NCBI GenBank assembly: GCA_041862375.1
Contig: JBGVTE010000129.1
Location: forward strand, 1 to 45,746
DNA length: 45,746 nucleotides
DNA from: WVZL01 sp041862375
GTDB lineage: Bacteria; Acidobacteriota; Aminicenantia; Aminicenantales; Aminicenantaceae
Reading direction: 5' to 3'
Below the pieces are notes generated by a model, which made no database searches, was not told where the DNA came from, and saw only the letters and a program-made list of their open reading frames with translations. Positions 1 through 7,663 of the stretch are shown here, one piece after another. The translations under genes and the position numbers were made by a program. Each line of letters starts with the position of its first letter. Positions within the stretch are counted from its first letter, which is position 1.

Positions 1-181
1 CTAACCAGTCTACTCCTGCTTTTAAAGCTAACTCGGAAATTTCGAGGATTCCATGACCATAGGCATTTGCCTTCACAACTCCCATAAGCTTAAGCTTCTT
101 CCCAATCAAGCTACGGAAATTACTGATATTATTGAAAAGAGCAGATTTATCAATTTCAATCCACTGGATGTATTTTCTCAT
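1..181 (-). CDS. alr: alanine racemase, N-terminal part (cut by window edge)
   Basis: Alanine racemase is a PLP enzyme that interconverts L- and D-alanine for peptidoglycan. Only the first 60 codons are in the window. They read MRKYIQWIEIDKSALFNNIS and, near residue 36, VVKANAYGHG, the family motif whose lysine binds PLP. The ATG at 181 has AGGGAA about five bases upstream. It lies downstream of purA on the same strand with a 213-base gap that holds an inverted-repeat element, so co-transcription is possible but not certain. The call rests on the diagnostic PLP motif; the rest of the protein is outside the window. Confidence 0.93.
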   Translation of the reverse strand, partial: MRKYIQWIEIDKSALFNNISNFRSLIGKKLKLMGVVKANAYGHGILEISELALKAGVDWL

Positions 182-295
182 TATATTCCCTGCGTTCCTT
201 TCGTTTTGTATAACAAGCTTAACAAGGCTTCGCTGTGTTTTTAGCTTGAATGCCAGAAACAGGCTTTATATCGAAATGATATCCAGATACTTAAG

Positions 296-366
296 TCAGG
301 CTTTACTATCCATAAGAGTAAAGGGCTTCATTTTTCTTCGGGGCATTATTTGATGATAAAGCCTGA
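296..366. repeat. dispersed inverted-repeat element, copy A
   Basis: The segment starts with TCAGGCTTTA (296-305) and ends with the exact reverse complement TAAAGCCTGA (357-366), 51 bases apart. A related element with nearly the same ends and spacing lies at 5193-5264. Both copies are intergenic and are followed by a similar tail (CCTGAG or CCCCGAG). The internal sequences are only loosely alike. This looks like a small non-coding dispersed repeat of REP/MITE type. It lies between purA and alr and could fold in the transcript. Confidence 0.5.
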
Positions 367-394
367 TCCTGAGGCACTGTTACGCGATTAACAC

Positions 395-1720
395 TTAACT
401 CATATGATTTTTTATCTTTTTAAGATCGACAATAGTGTTTAACTCTGATTCACGGACTATTGTATCCCTCCTTTCCATACCAGTTGAAACTATTGAAACC
501 TTGACGCGGATGAGGTCTTCAATGAGAGTAATATAATCCTTGAATTCCTGAGGAAGAGAAGAAAAAGCAGTCACTTTTCTCGTTGGGCTCTTCCATCCTC
601 GAATTATTTTATACTGAGGCACAACCTTCTCCAATATCCAGGCCTCTGTAGGGAAACTGGACAAGAGCTCTCCTTTGTATTTATATCCAACACAAACTTT
701 TATTTCTTCCATCCCGTCGAGAACATCTGGTTTTGTTAAGGCAGCTTTGCTTATACCATTCAAACGGCAGGAATAGGATACAGCTACAGCATCAAACCAG
801 CCGCATCGCCGGGAACGACCGGTTGTGGCTCCGTACTCATTTCCTCTCTTGAGGAGCAATCTTCCCTTCTCATCAAAAATTTCGGTAGGAAAAGGTCCTC
901 CTCCGACCCGTGTGGTATAAGCCTTGGTCACGCCGAGAACAGTATCTATTTTATCAGGACCAATGCCCAAACCTACACAAACTCCCCCAGCTGTTGAATT
1001 TGAGGAAGTTACATAGGGATACGTCCCATGGTCAATATCCAAAAGAGTTCCCTGAGCTCCTTCAAACAGAACAGACTTTCCTTCCTTTATCTTTTCATCC
1101 AAAATAAGAGAAACATCCTTGATATATTTTTTTAGACTAGAGGCGTATGTAACATATTCTTCATAAATTTTATCCGTATTTAGCAGCGGCAATCGATAAT
1201 AATCAAGGATAATATTTTTCTCTTCAACATTTGCCTCAATCTTTTCTTTGAGTACCGTTAAATCCAAAAGATCACCGACTCTAAGTCCTCGCCGAGCTAC
1301 TTTGTCTTCATAGGAAGGACCAATCCCCCGGCAGGTAGTTCCAATTTTTTTGGCTCCTCTTCTCTCTTCGCTTATTTTCTCTATGAGAGAATGATAAGGA
1401 AGAATCAGATGCGCTCCTTTACTCACAATTAAATTATCTTCAATCCTCACTCCGAATTTTTTTAATTCTTCAACCTCTTCCAAAAAAGCTTTGGGATCAA
1501 TTACGACTCCATTGCCAATGATACAGAGCTTGTCAGGATGGAGAATACCAGAAGGAATAAGGTGGAGGATAATTTTTCTTTCGTTAATCCAGACTGTGTG
1601 TCCAGCATTATGTCCTCCCTGATAGCGAGCTACTACATCAAAAGATGGAGCAAGAAGGTCTATAATTTTACCCTTACCTTCATCTCCCCACTGAGTTCCT
1701 AAAACAAGCAAATTAGCCAT
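395..1720 (-). CDS. purA: adenylosuccinate synthetase
   Basis: PurA joins IMP and aspartate with GTP hydrolysis, the first committed step from IMP to AMP. The 441-residue product has the usual length. The GTP loop GDEGKGKIID lies at residues 12-21 with the catalytic aspartate, and GGHNAGHTV at about 35-43 carries the catalytic histidine. Other signatures are TTCRGIGPSYEDK, the IMP-binding TRVGGGPFPTE stretch and TTGRSRRCGWFD. The ATG at 1720 starts exactly at the conserved N-terminus. It is last before alr and follows a porin-like gene by 94 bases, so it may have its own promoter. The assignment is firm. Confidence 0.98.
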   Translation of the reverse strand: MANLLVLGTQWGDEGKGKIIDLLAPSFDVVARYQGGHNAGHTVWINERKIILHLIPSGILHPDKLCIIGNGVVIDPKAFLEEVEELKKFGVRIEDNLIVSKGAHLILPYHSLIEKISEERRGAKKIGTTCRGIGPSYEDKVARRGLRVGDLLDLTVLKEKIEANVEEKNIILDYYRLPLLNTDKIYEEYVTYASSLKKYIKDVSLILDEKIKEGKSVLFEGAQGTLLDIDHGTYPYVTSSNSTAGGVCVGLGIGPDKIDTVLGVTKAYTTRVGGGPFPTEIFDEKGRLLLKRGNEYGATTGRSRRCGWFDAVAVSYSCRLNGISKAALTKPDVLDGMEEIKVCVGYKYKGELLSSFPTEAWILEKVVPQYKIIRGWKSPTRKVTAFSSLPQEFKDYITLIEDLIRVKVSIVSTGMERRDTIVRESELNTIVDLKKIKNHMS

Positions 1721-1814
1721 AAAAATCCTTCTCTAATAATCCTTATTTTTTATTAGTAAAGGAGATTATCCGAATGAGAGTGAATTCTATCAGAACTTAT
1801 TCTTTTAAACAAGG

Positions 1815-2819
1815 TTAAAAGCTCAAAGCGACTTGGACTGAAAGAGTATTATTCTGTAACTCCAGGGTTTTCTCTTTATTATAATCATACTCAAATTTAA
1901 AAAGTAGATAAGGAGAAGGGAAATAAACAAGACCAAGTGCCCAACGACTTTGTTCTTCTAAAATGCCTCTTCCTTGGTAGGAAGGGAGAATAAAGCCTTT
2001 ACCATGAAAGGGATCATCGTACTTAAGGTTTTGGTAACTCACAACTGGCCGAAGCTTATCTATATCTATATAAATTTGAATAAAATAGCCCTCTGCATTT
2101 CCAGATGAGAAGGGCTCAGGATTTTCAACCTGGGCTTTCAAATATTCAGATATTACATGAAAATTCTCTGATTCCCAAGCAAAATCAGCACCATAAAGAG
2201 TTATATCCCTCTTGCTTTCCTTATCGTATTTCCCTCTATAATAGGAAAAACCTACAAAAAGCTCCTGACTTATTAAAAGACCTATTCGTGCTCCCTTTGC
2301 CTTATCTTTATTATTATCTTCGAGCTGCTGGCTGCTCTTCAAATTTTCTGCCTCGGCCAGCCCATTTCCAAGATAAGCTGAATAGAATAATAAACCTGCT
2401 TTTCCCTCAATCAGAAATCCTAAATCTTTCCAGCTCGAAGGATACATTTCCTGCACGTTGAGAGGTAGGTTAATCAACAATGTCTGATGGGGGCGGTTGG
2501 ATAGGTTGTATCTCCCGAAGGGGACAAGATAAAGGCCAACTTTAAAAGACAAAGCTTCTGAAAGCTTAAATCTTATCCACGCTTGTTCAACATCTACTTT
2601 TGTCTCTCTGTATCTAGCTTCGGCTGCATAATCAAACTCTGGTATGACCTCTCCAGAAAAAATAATCCCTAATTGGGCATTTCTGAAAGTCCCTTGATGA
2701 GTATCGCTCTCTTTCTGCCCCTTTATGTATTCAAAAGACAAGTATCCAGAAGTATCTCCGAAGCCTGCAAGACAAGAAGAAAAAAAAATGAGTAGAGAAA
2801 AAACTACTTTAAATTTCAT
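1815..2819 (-). CDS. outer-membrane beta-barrel porin-like protein
   Basis: The 334-residue product starts with a cleavable signal peptide (MKFKVVFSLLIFFSSCLAGF) and is otherwise a run of short amphipathic strands ending in an aromatic residue (VQVALSF), typical of an outer-membrane barrel. Motifs such as AEARYRETKVDVEQAWIRFK and the periodic tyrosine/phenylalanine pattern recall phosphate-selective porin O/P-like proteins; that subfamily is inference. The start overlaps the stop of the upstream FAD oxidoreductase by four bases (ATGA), so the two are translationally coupled. This links a channel with the rubredoxin redox chain, for reasons the sequence does not show. Substrate unknown. Confidence 0.75.
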   Translation of the reverse strand: MKFKVVFSLLIFFSSCLAGFGDTSGYLSFEYIKGQKESDTHQGTFRNAQLGIIFSGEVIPEFDYAAEARYRETKVDVEQAWIRFKLSEALSFKVGLYLVPFGRYNLSNRPHQTLLINLPLNVQEMYPSSWKDLGFLIEGKAGLLFYSAYLGNGLAEAENLKSSQQLEDNNKDKAKGARIGLLISQELFVGFSYYRGKYDKESKRDITLYGADFAWESENFHVISEYLKAQVENPEPFSSGNAEGYFIQIYIDIDKLRPVVSYQNLKYDDPFHGKGFILPSYQGRGILEEQSRWALGLVYFPSPYLLFKFEYDYNKEKTLELQNNTLSVQVALSF

Positions 2820-4018
2820 AGGAGAGAAAAGTCGAAATCATCATCCAGAATAGAATCTTTCCACTTCTCGATATTTTTTCCCTCAGACATTGTCCTGCTG
2901 ATATGGTCCAGTCCTTTTTTAGTCCCAATCCAGATGGCTCCGACAATAATTCCATCCTCAATGATAATTTTCTTGAATATTCCTTGTTCCTCTATTTCTG
3001 TACTTATTTCTTCCTGCGAGTCTTTCTCAGGAGAAATCAAACCCATCGATGCCAAGTAGATGCCAGCAACTTTTAGGGTATTCCATGGAATCGTACCTTC
3101 ATACTTTTTCTTCTGGCCAAGTATGTTAGAAGCAGCTAGCCGAGCTTGAGCAAAAGTAGCGGGAATAATTCCGTAAATTTTTCCTCTGTGCTGAACAACA
3201 TCTCCAACAGCAAATATTTTTGGGTCGCTCGTCTGTAAGTAATCGTCTACAACAATGCCTCGGTCAACTTCAAGGCCAGCCTCCTTCCCGATAGAGACGT
3301 CAGATCTAATTCCTGCAGCCACAATCGCCATATCTGTCTCCATCTCTTTTCCATTTTTAAATATTAAACCTCTCACTTCATTTTGACCAAGAATTTCTTC
3401 AGTGGCTAAACCGAGGTGGATATCTATCCCCATCTTTTGGATTTGAGACATGAGCACTGAGGAGCCTTTGCTGTCGAGCTGCCGGGGAAGCAAGTGGTCA
3501 AAAAACTCTACAACTTTAACTTCAGCTCCTCTTGAGCTGATGGCTCGAGCGATTTCTAATCCTAATAGCCCGCCTCCGATAACTGCCACTCTTCTGTGAT
3601 CTTTTACATAATCGATTATGCTGAGAGCATCTTCTAATGTCCTTAAAGTAAAAACACCGCGCTTTTCGACTCCTTTAAAAGGAGGAACAAAAGGAAAAGA
3701 GCCATTTGCAAGGAGAAGAACATCATATTTTTCTCTCTTTTTGCCTTCAACCTCTATTTCCTGGGAATTCGGTAGAACTTTCTTTACAGTTTTTTCGAGA
3801 TGAATTTTAATCTGTTGCTGGGTGTACCAATCCTCAGTGTAAGCAAAAATTCGCTCCAGGGGCAGGTTGCCTGCAATAAACTCGATTAAATTTGGTCGGG
3901 GATAGTAATGATATTTTTCATCGGCAAAAATATCAATCTCAATATCCCGATCCATCTCCCGGATAGTTTTGGCAGCAATAGTCCCTCCCAGTCCATTTCC
4001 TATGATTATTACTCTCAT
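2816..4018 (-). CDS. FAD/NAD-dependent oxidoreductase, probably NADH:rubredoxin reductase
   Basis: The 400-residue flavoprotein has an N-terminal FAD dinucleotide fold (IIGNGLGGTIAAKTI, residues 4-18), an NAD-binding fold (VAVIGGGLLGLEIARAI, about 143-159) and the second FAD motif (IFAVGDVV, about 268-275). This is the plan of NADH:rubredoxin reductases, NirB N-terminal domains and CoA-disulfide-reductase relatives. It sits 22 bases after a rubredoxin gene and downstream of rubrerythrin and desulforedoxin. The likely role is therefore to pass NADH electrons to rubredoxin for O2 or peroxide reduction. The C-terminal about 110 residues, with GIIVGAIWIGTK, match the family's small C-terminal domain. 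The biochemical partner is inferred from context. Confidence 0.82.
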   Translation of the reverse strand: MRVIIIGNGLGGTIAAKTIREMDRDIEIDIFADEKYHYYPRPNLIEFIAGNLPLERIFAYTEDWYTQQQIKIHLEKTVKKVLPNSQEIEVEGKKREKYDVLLLANGSFPFVPPFKGVEKRGVFTLRTLEDALSIIDYVKDHRRVAVIGGGLLGLEIARAISSRGAEVKVVEFFDHLLPRQLDSKGSSVLMSQIQKMGIDIHLGLATEEILGQNEVRGLIFKNGKEMETDMAIVAAGIRSDVSIGKEAGLEVDRGIVVDDYLQTSDPKIFAVGDVVQHRGKIYGIIPATFAQARLAASNILGQKKKYEGTIPWNTLKVAGIYLASMGLISPEKDSQEEISTEIEEQGIFKKIIIEDGIIVGAIWIGTKKGLDHISRTMSEGKNIEKWKDSILDDDFDFSLL

Positions 4019-4040
4019 TTCATCTAGAAACCAATTTAAT

Positions 4041-4202
4041 TCAGGTGATTTTTTGAAAGAATTCTTTACTTACTCCACACTGAGGGCAAACCCAATCATC
4101 TGGCAAAGCCTCAAAAGGAGTCCCAGGATTAATGCCGTGATCAGGATCTCCTTTTTCTGGATCATAAATATAGCCACAAGCTGTACACTCCCATTTTTCC
4201 AT
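4041..4202 (-). CDS. rubredoxin
   Basis: This 53-residue gene reads MEKWECTACGYIYDPEKGDP at its start and VCPQCG near residue 38, giving two CxxCG knuckles (Cys6, Cys9, Cys39, Cys42) that bind one iron. The spacing and length are those of canonical small rubredoxins. The ATG at 4202 has AAGGAG about eight bases upstream. It lies 67 bases after rubrerythrin and 22 bases before the FAD oxidoreductase on the same strand. That places it as the soluble electron carrier between the reductase and rubrerythrin. Confidence 0.96.
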   Translation of the reverse strand: MEKWECTACGYIYDPEKGDPDHGINPGTPFEALPDDWVCPQCGVSKEFFQKIT

Positions 4203-4269
4203 CTCAGCTCTCCTTATAAAAATTAATCAAACTTACATTCTCTAAGAAGGATTCCTTTCTCGCCTGACT

Positions 4270-4722
4270 TCAATCTTCCATCATAACATGTTTTTCATAT
4301 TCTGTTTCAAGTTTCAGTTTATGAGACTTCTCTTGTTCAATCAAAAACTCAAAGAGCCTTCTAAGCTCTTCGTTTTTTGCATTTTGTGCCAGATCCGAGT
4401 AAAGCTCCACAGCTTTCTGTTCTTTTTTTGCAGCAAAAATAAGAAGCGTTTGAAAATCCATATCCACATCTAAAGTCTCTTCCTCTAAATAGTCGCTGAT
4501 CTTCAAGTCAACAACGCCTGCCGGTTCATACGACTCAACCCTTCCTTCAGTTAAGTCTTGAAGCATCTTCTTGTGATTTCTCTCTTCTCCCTGTAAATCC
4601 ATGAGCAGTTCTTGTACTCCCGGAGTCTCAGTTACCTCAATCATCCTTCCATAACCCTGAATTGCCTCTTCTTCTCTTTTAATAGCGAATTGAACAGCAT
4701 CGTCAAAAGTCGACAATTTCAT
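4270..4722 (-). CDS. rubrerythrin-type ferritin-like diiron protein
   Basis: The 150-residue protein is a four-helix ferritin-like domain. Two helix pairs carry the iron ligands: EEEAIQGYGRM with EERNHKKML in the first half, and EQKAVELYSDL with EQEKSHKLKLE in the second. Such proteins reduce hydrogen peroxide with electrons from rubredoxin. The C-terminal rubredoxin domain of classical rubrerythrin is absent, but a separate rubredoxin gene follows, which may supply that function in trans. A strong GGAGGGGG sits just upstream of the ATG. Related domains such as COG1633 'ferritin family' cannot be excluded as the better name. Confidence 0.85.
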   Translation of the reverse strand: MKLSTFDDAVQFAIKREEEAIQGYGRMIEVTETPGVQELLMDLQGEERNHKKMLQDLTEGRVESYEPAGVVDLKISDYLEEETLDVDMDFQTLLIFAAKKEQKAVELYSDLAQNAKNEELRRLFEFLIEQEKSHKLKLETEYEKHVMMED

Positions 4723-4738
4723 AATCCCCCTCCTTTCT

Positions 4739-4858
4739 TTATTCCTCTTTTTTGGTCATTGGCTGGTCACAACAAACTAGGGTTCCGACTCCAGCTTTAA
4801 TTACTTTTACTTCCTGACCGCATATTTCACATACATATGTCTTCCCTTCTTCGGCCAT
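4739..4858 (-). CDS. desulforedoxin-like small iron protein
   Basis: A 39-residue product with YVCEICGQEVKVIKAG followed by TLVCCDQPM. The CxxC pair and the adjacent CC pair (Cys10, Cys13, Cys29, Cys30) are the desulforedoxin iron site. In many bacteria this domain is the N-terminus of desulfoferrodoxin (superoxide reductase); here it stands alone, as in Desulfovibrio gigas desulforedoxin, with no superoxide-reductase domain following. It has an AAAAGGAGGG Shine-Dalgarno and is the first gene of the redox cluster, 16 bases before rubrerythrin. It was found by translating below the usual ORF length cut-off. Confidence 0.9.
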   Translation of the reverse strand: MAEEGKTYVCEICGQEVKVIKAGVGTLVCCDQPMTKKEE

Positions 4859-4907
4859 GATATTTCCCTCCTTTTTTATTGTCTTCCTAAGTTGCTCTTG
4901 AAGGCAT

Positions 4908-4924
4908 CTCTCATTTCGTGAGAG
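4908..4924. promoter_or_regulatory. small hairpin in the leader of the redox operon
   Basis: CTCTCA and TGAGAG flank a five-base loop (TTTCG), giving a perfect six-base stem about 50 bases upstream of the desulforedoxin start. It may be an operator or a 5' leader hairpin of the oxygen-defence operon. No matching copy was seen elsewhere in the window. Confidence 0.35.
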
Positions 4925-5007
4925 GACTAAAAAATCAGGCCTGCTATGAGTAAAACATACTCAGGATTAGCGATTGACCAGCACATCATCTGTCATCTAT
5001 CACAGAC

Positions 5008-5028
5008 AATGAGATGTTCATACTCATT
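5008..5028. promoter_or_regulatory. palindrome just upstream of the gdhA promoter
   Basis: AATGAG and CTCATT flank a nine-base spacer in the divergent region between the redox operon and gdhA. It ends six bases before the -35 box at 5035, a normal place for a dimeric regulator. The binding protein is unknown. Confidence 0.35.
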
Positions 5029-5034
5029 TTAAAA

Positions 5035-5064
5035 TTGCAATTAAAAAGAAAATACAATTATAAT
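5035..5064 (+). promoter_or_regulatory. sigma70-type promoter for gdhA
   Basis: TTGCAA (5035-5040) and a consensus TATAAT (5059-5064) are separated by 18 bases. Transcription would begin near 5071, giving a leader of about 215 bases before gdhA. That leader would contain a small ORF and a copy of the inverted-repeat element. Confidence 0.65.
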
Positions 5065-5163
5065 GAAATCATCTTCTGTGTCAACGAATGAATTGGAAAG
5101 AAAAGCGTTTCCTTTTTCCGTGATAAGGAAAGACAAGCGTGGGTATACGGTGAAGAAGGTCGT

Positions 5164-5286
5164 ATGAAGGCTGAGCGGGCATGGTTCTGGGATCAGGCTT
5201 TATTACGAAAAGATGCCCAAAGTATAAAATCTATTCCACTGCTCACCATAATGACAAAGCCTGACCCCGAGAGTAAGGAGGAATAA
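5164..5286 (+). CDS. possible 40-aa leader ORF coupled to gdhA
   Basis: An ATG at 5164 with AAGAAGG five bases upstream opens a 40-codon frame starting MKAERAWFWDQALL and ending PDPESKEE. Its TAA overlaps the gdhA ATG by one base (TAATG), which would allow translational coupling. I recognise no family. Much of the frame overlaps inverted-repeat element copy B, so the ORF may be fortuitous. It could also act as a leader peptide, but there is no regulatory amino-acid run. Confidence 0.3.
   Translation: MKAERAWFWDQALLRKDAQSIKSIPLLTIMTKPDPESKEE
5193..5264. repeat. dispersed inverted-repeat element, copy B
   Basis: TCAGGCTTTA (5193-5202) and CAAAGCCTGA (5255-5264) are inverted repeats with one mismatch, 52 bases apart. 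The ends and spacing closely match copy A at 296-366, and the tail CCCCGAG resembles that of copy A. It lies in the gdhA leader, immediately before the Shine-Dalgarno. Two related copies in one window suggest a family spread through the genome. Confidence 0.5.
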
Positions 5287-6530
5287 TGATTGATGATTCC
5301 TTGGCCCGAAAGGCTCAAAAACAATTGTATAAAGCAGCTCGAGAAATCAAGCTGGACTCTAATCTGTTAAAAATTCTGGTACATCCTATGCGGACTCTCA
5401 AAGTCTCTATTCCCATTAAACTAGATAACGGAAAGACAAAAGTTTTTACTGGCTTCCGCTGTCAGTACAACAATGCTAAGGGGCCGACAAAGGGAGGCGT
5501 CCGTTACCATCCCCATGTTTCTGAGGATGAGGTGGTGGCGCTTGCGGCATGGATGACCTGGAAATGTGCCCTTCTTGATTTGCCATATGGAGGCTCCAAA
5601 GGAGGCATTATCTGCGATCCAACAAAACTATCTGAGGCTGAGTTAGAAAGATTAACGAGGAGATACACTACTGAGATCATGCCTATTCTAGGTCCCCACA
5701 TAGACATCCCTGCTCCTGATGTTTACACAACGTCAAAAACTATGGCTTGGATTATGGATACATTCTCCATGTTTAAAGGATATACTGAACCAAGTATCGT
5801 CACAGGTAAGCCAGAAATTCTAGGTGGCTCCAAAGGAAGAAAGCAAGCTACGGGAAGAGGAGTAGCAATAATCACCAGAGAATTTTTTAAAGCTCGAAAG
5901 AAAAGCCTTAAAGGCGCAAAAATCGCTGTTCAGGGATTTGGTAACGTAGGGGGTCACGCTGCTCTCTTCCTTTCCCAAATGGGGGCCAAGATTGTAGCTG
6001 CGTCTGATGTCTCAGGGTGTCTTTTCGACTCAAATGGTCTAGATATCCCTAGTCTTATAGAGTGCGTAGAAAAACACGCTTGTGTCATTAAGCATCCGGG
6101 GAAACAACTTGATAGAGATGACCTTCTTTTACAAGATGTTGATGTTCTTATTCCTGCTGCTCTCGAAGATCAAATCCACCGCAATAACGCTTATGAGATC
6201 AAAGCAAAAGTCATCGTTGAAGGAGCCAATGGCCCAGTTACCCCTGAGGCCGATGAGATATTAGAAAAACGAGGGATTGATGTAATTCCAGATATTCTAG
6301 CTAATTCAGGCGGCGTAGTAGTCAGCCACCTTGAATGGGTTCAGGCTCTCAGTGGTCTTTACTGGGAAGAGGAACAAGTCAATACTGAACTCGAACGGAA
6401 AATGGTAAATGCCTTTAAAGAAGTATGGGAAAAGGCAGTAAAAATAAAATTCAAATTTCGATGTGCAGCTTACATTATTGCCATCGAAAGGATTGCAGAA
6501 GTATACCGCTATCGTGGATTATTCCCTTAA
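5286..6530 (+). CDS. gdhA: glutamate dehydrogenase (Glu/Leu/Phe/Val dehydrogenase family)
   Basis: The enzyme interconverts glutamate and 2-oxoglutarate plus ammonia. The 414-residue length is that of hexameric NAD(P)-dependent forms from anaerobes and archaea. The dimerisation/substrate domain has KGPTKGGVRYHP (about 66-77), AAWMTWKCALLDLPYGG and SKGGI around the catalytic lysine. The Rossmann domain begins at about 215 with AVQGFGNVGG. GANGPVTPEAD and ILANSGGVVVSHLEW are further signatures. AAGGAGGAATA precedes the ATG. Coenzyme choice cannot be told by eye. It is probably monocistronic: the next gene is convergent. Confidence 0.96.
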   Translation: MIDDSLARKAQKQLYKAAREIKLDSNLLKILVHPMRTLKVSIPIKLDNGKTKVFTGFRCQYNNAKGPTKGGVRYHPHVSEDEVVALAAWMTWKCALLDLPYGGSKGGIICDPTKLSEAELERLTRRYTTEIMPILGPHIDIPAPDVYTTSKTMAWIMDTFSMFKGYTEPSIVTGKPEILGGSKGRKQATGRGVAIITREFFKARKKSLKGAKIAVQGFGNVGGHAALFLSQMGAKIVAASDVSGCLFDSNGLDIPSLIECVEKHACVIKHPGKQLDRDDLLLQDVDVLIPAALEDQIHRNNAYEIKAKVIVEGANGPVTPEADEILEKRGIDVIPDILANSGGVVVSHLEWVQALSGLYWEEEQVNTELERKMVNAFKEVWEKAVKIKFKFRCAAYIIAIERIAEVYRYRGLFP

Positions 6531-6605
6531 TGTAAAACTCAATGATTCTTTGAGCTTGTAACTCTTAAAACACGATCACACACTCTGTGTCGCTTGACGA
6601 TTTTT

Positions 6606-7382
6606 TTATAAAACAGATGTTCCTAAAGAAGAGGAAGAAGAAGGAATTCTTTTCCTCTCTATAATCTCTCCTTTTATACTAACCACTACTTGTTCTACAG
6701 GAATATTTCTGCCTGCTCGAGCTAAAGCCTCTCTAACCAGACTCATCAACCCAAAGCAGCATGGGACTTCCATGTTAACAACATGAATTTTCTTTACAGA
6801 ACCACGCTTTATGATTTCAGTCAATTTATTGACATAAAACTTGTAATCATCGAGCTTCGGACAACCTACAACAACTGCTTTTCCTTGAAGAAAATCATGA
6901 TGGAAGCTAGCATAAGCAAAAGGTATGCAATCTGCTGCAATCAGTAACTCAGCTCCTTTGAAATAATCAGCATCAGGATTGACGAGAGTCAACTGAACAG
7001 GCCATTGTCTCAATTTTGAACGTGTTGTGGGAGCAGACTTTGACACAGGTTCACCATCGACTTTCTCCCAAGACATGGATTGGGATGAAGGACATCCACA
7101 GGGAAGTTTTTCCTTTTCCTGGGAAGAATCTTTCCTTTCTTCCATCTCAGCAAGATGTTCCTGGACAGCTTTCTCATCAAACTCTTCCGCTTCTCGCTCT
7201 TCAATAGTTAGAGCTCCCTCTGGGCAGTCACCTAAGCATGCGCCCAATCCATCACAATATATTTCTGATACCAGACGGGCCTTCCCATCAATGATTTGGA
7301 GAGCACCTTCAGCACAAGAAGGTACGCAAAGGCCACAGCCTGTACATTTCTCTTCATCAATCTTAATTATTTTTCTTTTCAT
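6606..7382 (-). CDS. 4Fe-4S dicluster ferredoxin-like protein
   Basis: The 258-residue protein opens with two iron-sulfur motifs, CTGCGLCVPSCAEGAL (about 14-29) and YCDGLGACLGDCPEGAL (about 43-59). A linker (about 60-125) and a C-terminal domain with AADCIPFAYASFHHDFLQGK and VVGCPKLDD follow. That C-terminal part holds extra cysteines (VPCCFGLM). This arrangement is common in anaerobes as an uncharacterised '4Fe-4S binding' protein. It probably transfers electrons, but the partner is unknown. It is convergent with gdhA and is not in an obvious operon. Confidence 0.82.
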   Translation of the reverse strand: MKRKIIKIDEEKCTGCGLCVPSCAEGALQIIDGKARLVSEIYCDGLGACLGDCPEGALTIEEREAEEFDEKAVQEHLAEMEERKDSSQEKEKLPCGCPSSQSMSWEKVDGEPVSKSAPTTRSKLRQWPVQLTLVNPDADYFKGAELLIAADCIPFAYASFHHDFLQGKAVVVGCPKLDDYKFYVNKLTEIIKRGSVKKIHVVNMEVPCCFGLMSLVREALARAGRNIPVEQVVVSIKGEIIERKRIPSSSSSLGTSVL

Positions 7383-7457
7383 CTTTACCTCCTCATATAT
7401 TTCTCGAAATGAATATACAGTAAGAAGGGTTTTAGTTCCTTGACTTAAGTCAAGAAA

Positions 7458-7661
7458 TCAGATTTTTTGGCCGGCTGAGATTCTAAGGAGGGCTTCTCTA
7501 TCTAGAATTCTTATCTTTTTCCCTTTGATTTCGATAATAAGGAAAATGTATTCATCTTTTCTGTATCTTTTACTTAAAATGATTTTCTCCAGGGTATTTA
7601 ATTCAGAGGCTGAAAGTCCCGAAAAAAGGGGTATCTGAGTCAGGATATCTTTAAATATCAT
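7458..7661 (-). pseudogene. Crp/Fnr-family regulator relic with an in-frame internal deletion
   Basis: The 67-codon frame starts with MIFKDILTQIPLFSGLSASE and KRYRKDEYIF, the N-terminus of a Crp/Fnr cyclic-nucleotide-binding domain. It then jumps directly to LIIEIKGKKIRILDREALL, which is the extreme C-terminus after the HTH of such regulators. About 150 residues expected for a roughly 220-residue protein are missing, with no frameshift or stop at the join near residue 40. The ATG at 7661 lies two bases after the mutM stop. An upstream in-frame GTG/ATG reading into mutM is less likely. The product cannot bind a ligand or DNA in the usual way. Confidence 0.72.
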
Positions 7662-7663
7662 GA

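Noticed and set aside
6575..6606. ACACA-CTC-TGTGT hairpin followed by T7 after gdhA as an intrinsic terminator
   Set aside because: The stem is only five base pairs and the T-run begins several bases later; too weak to list as a feature.
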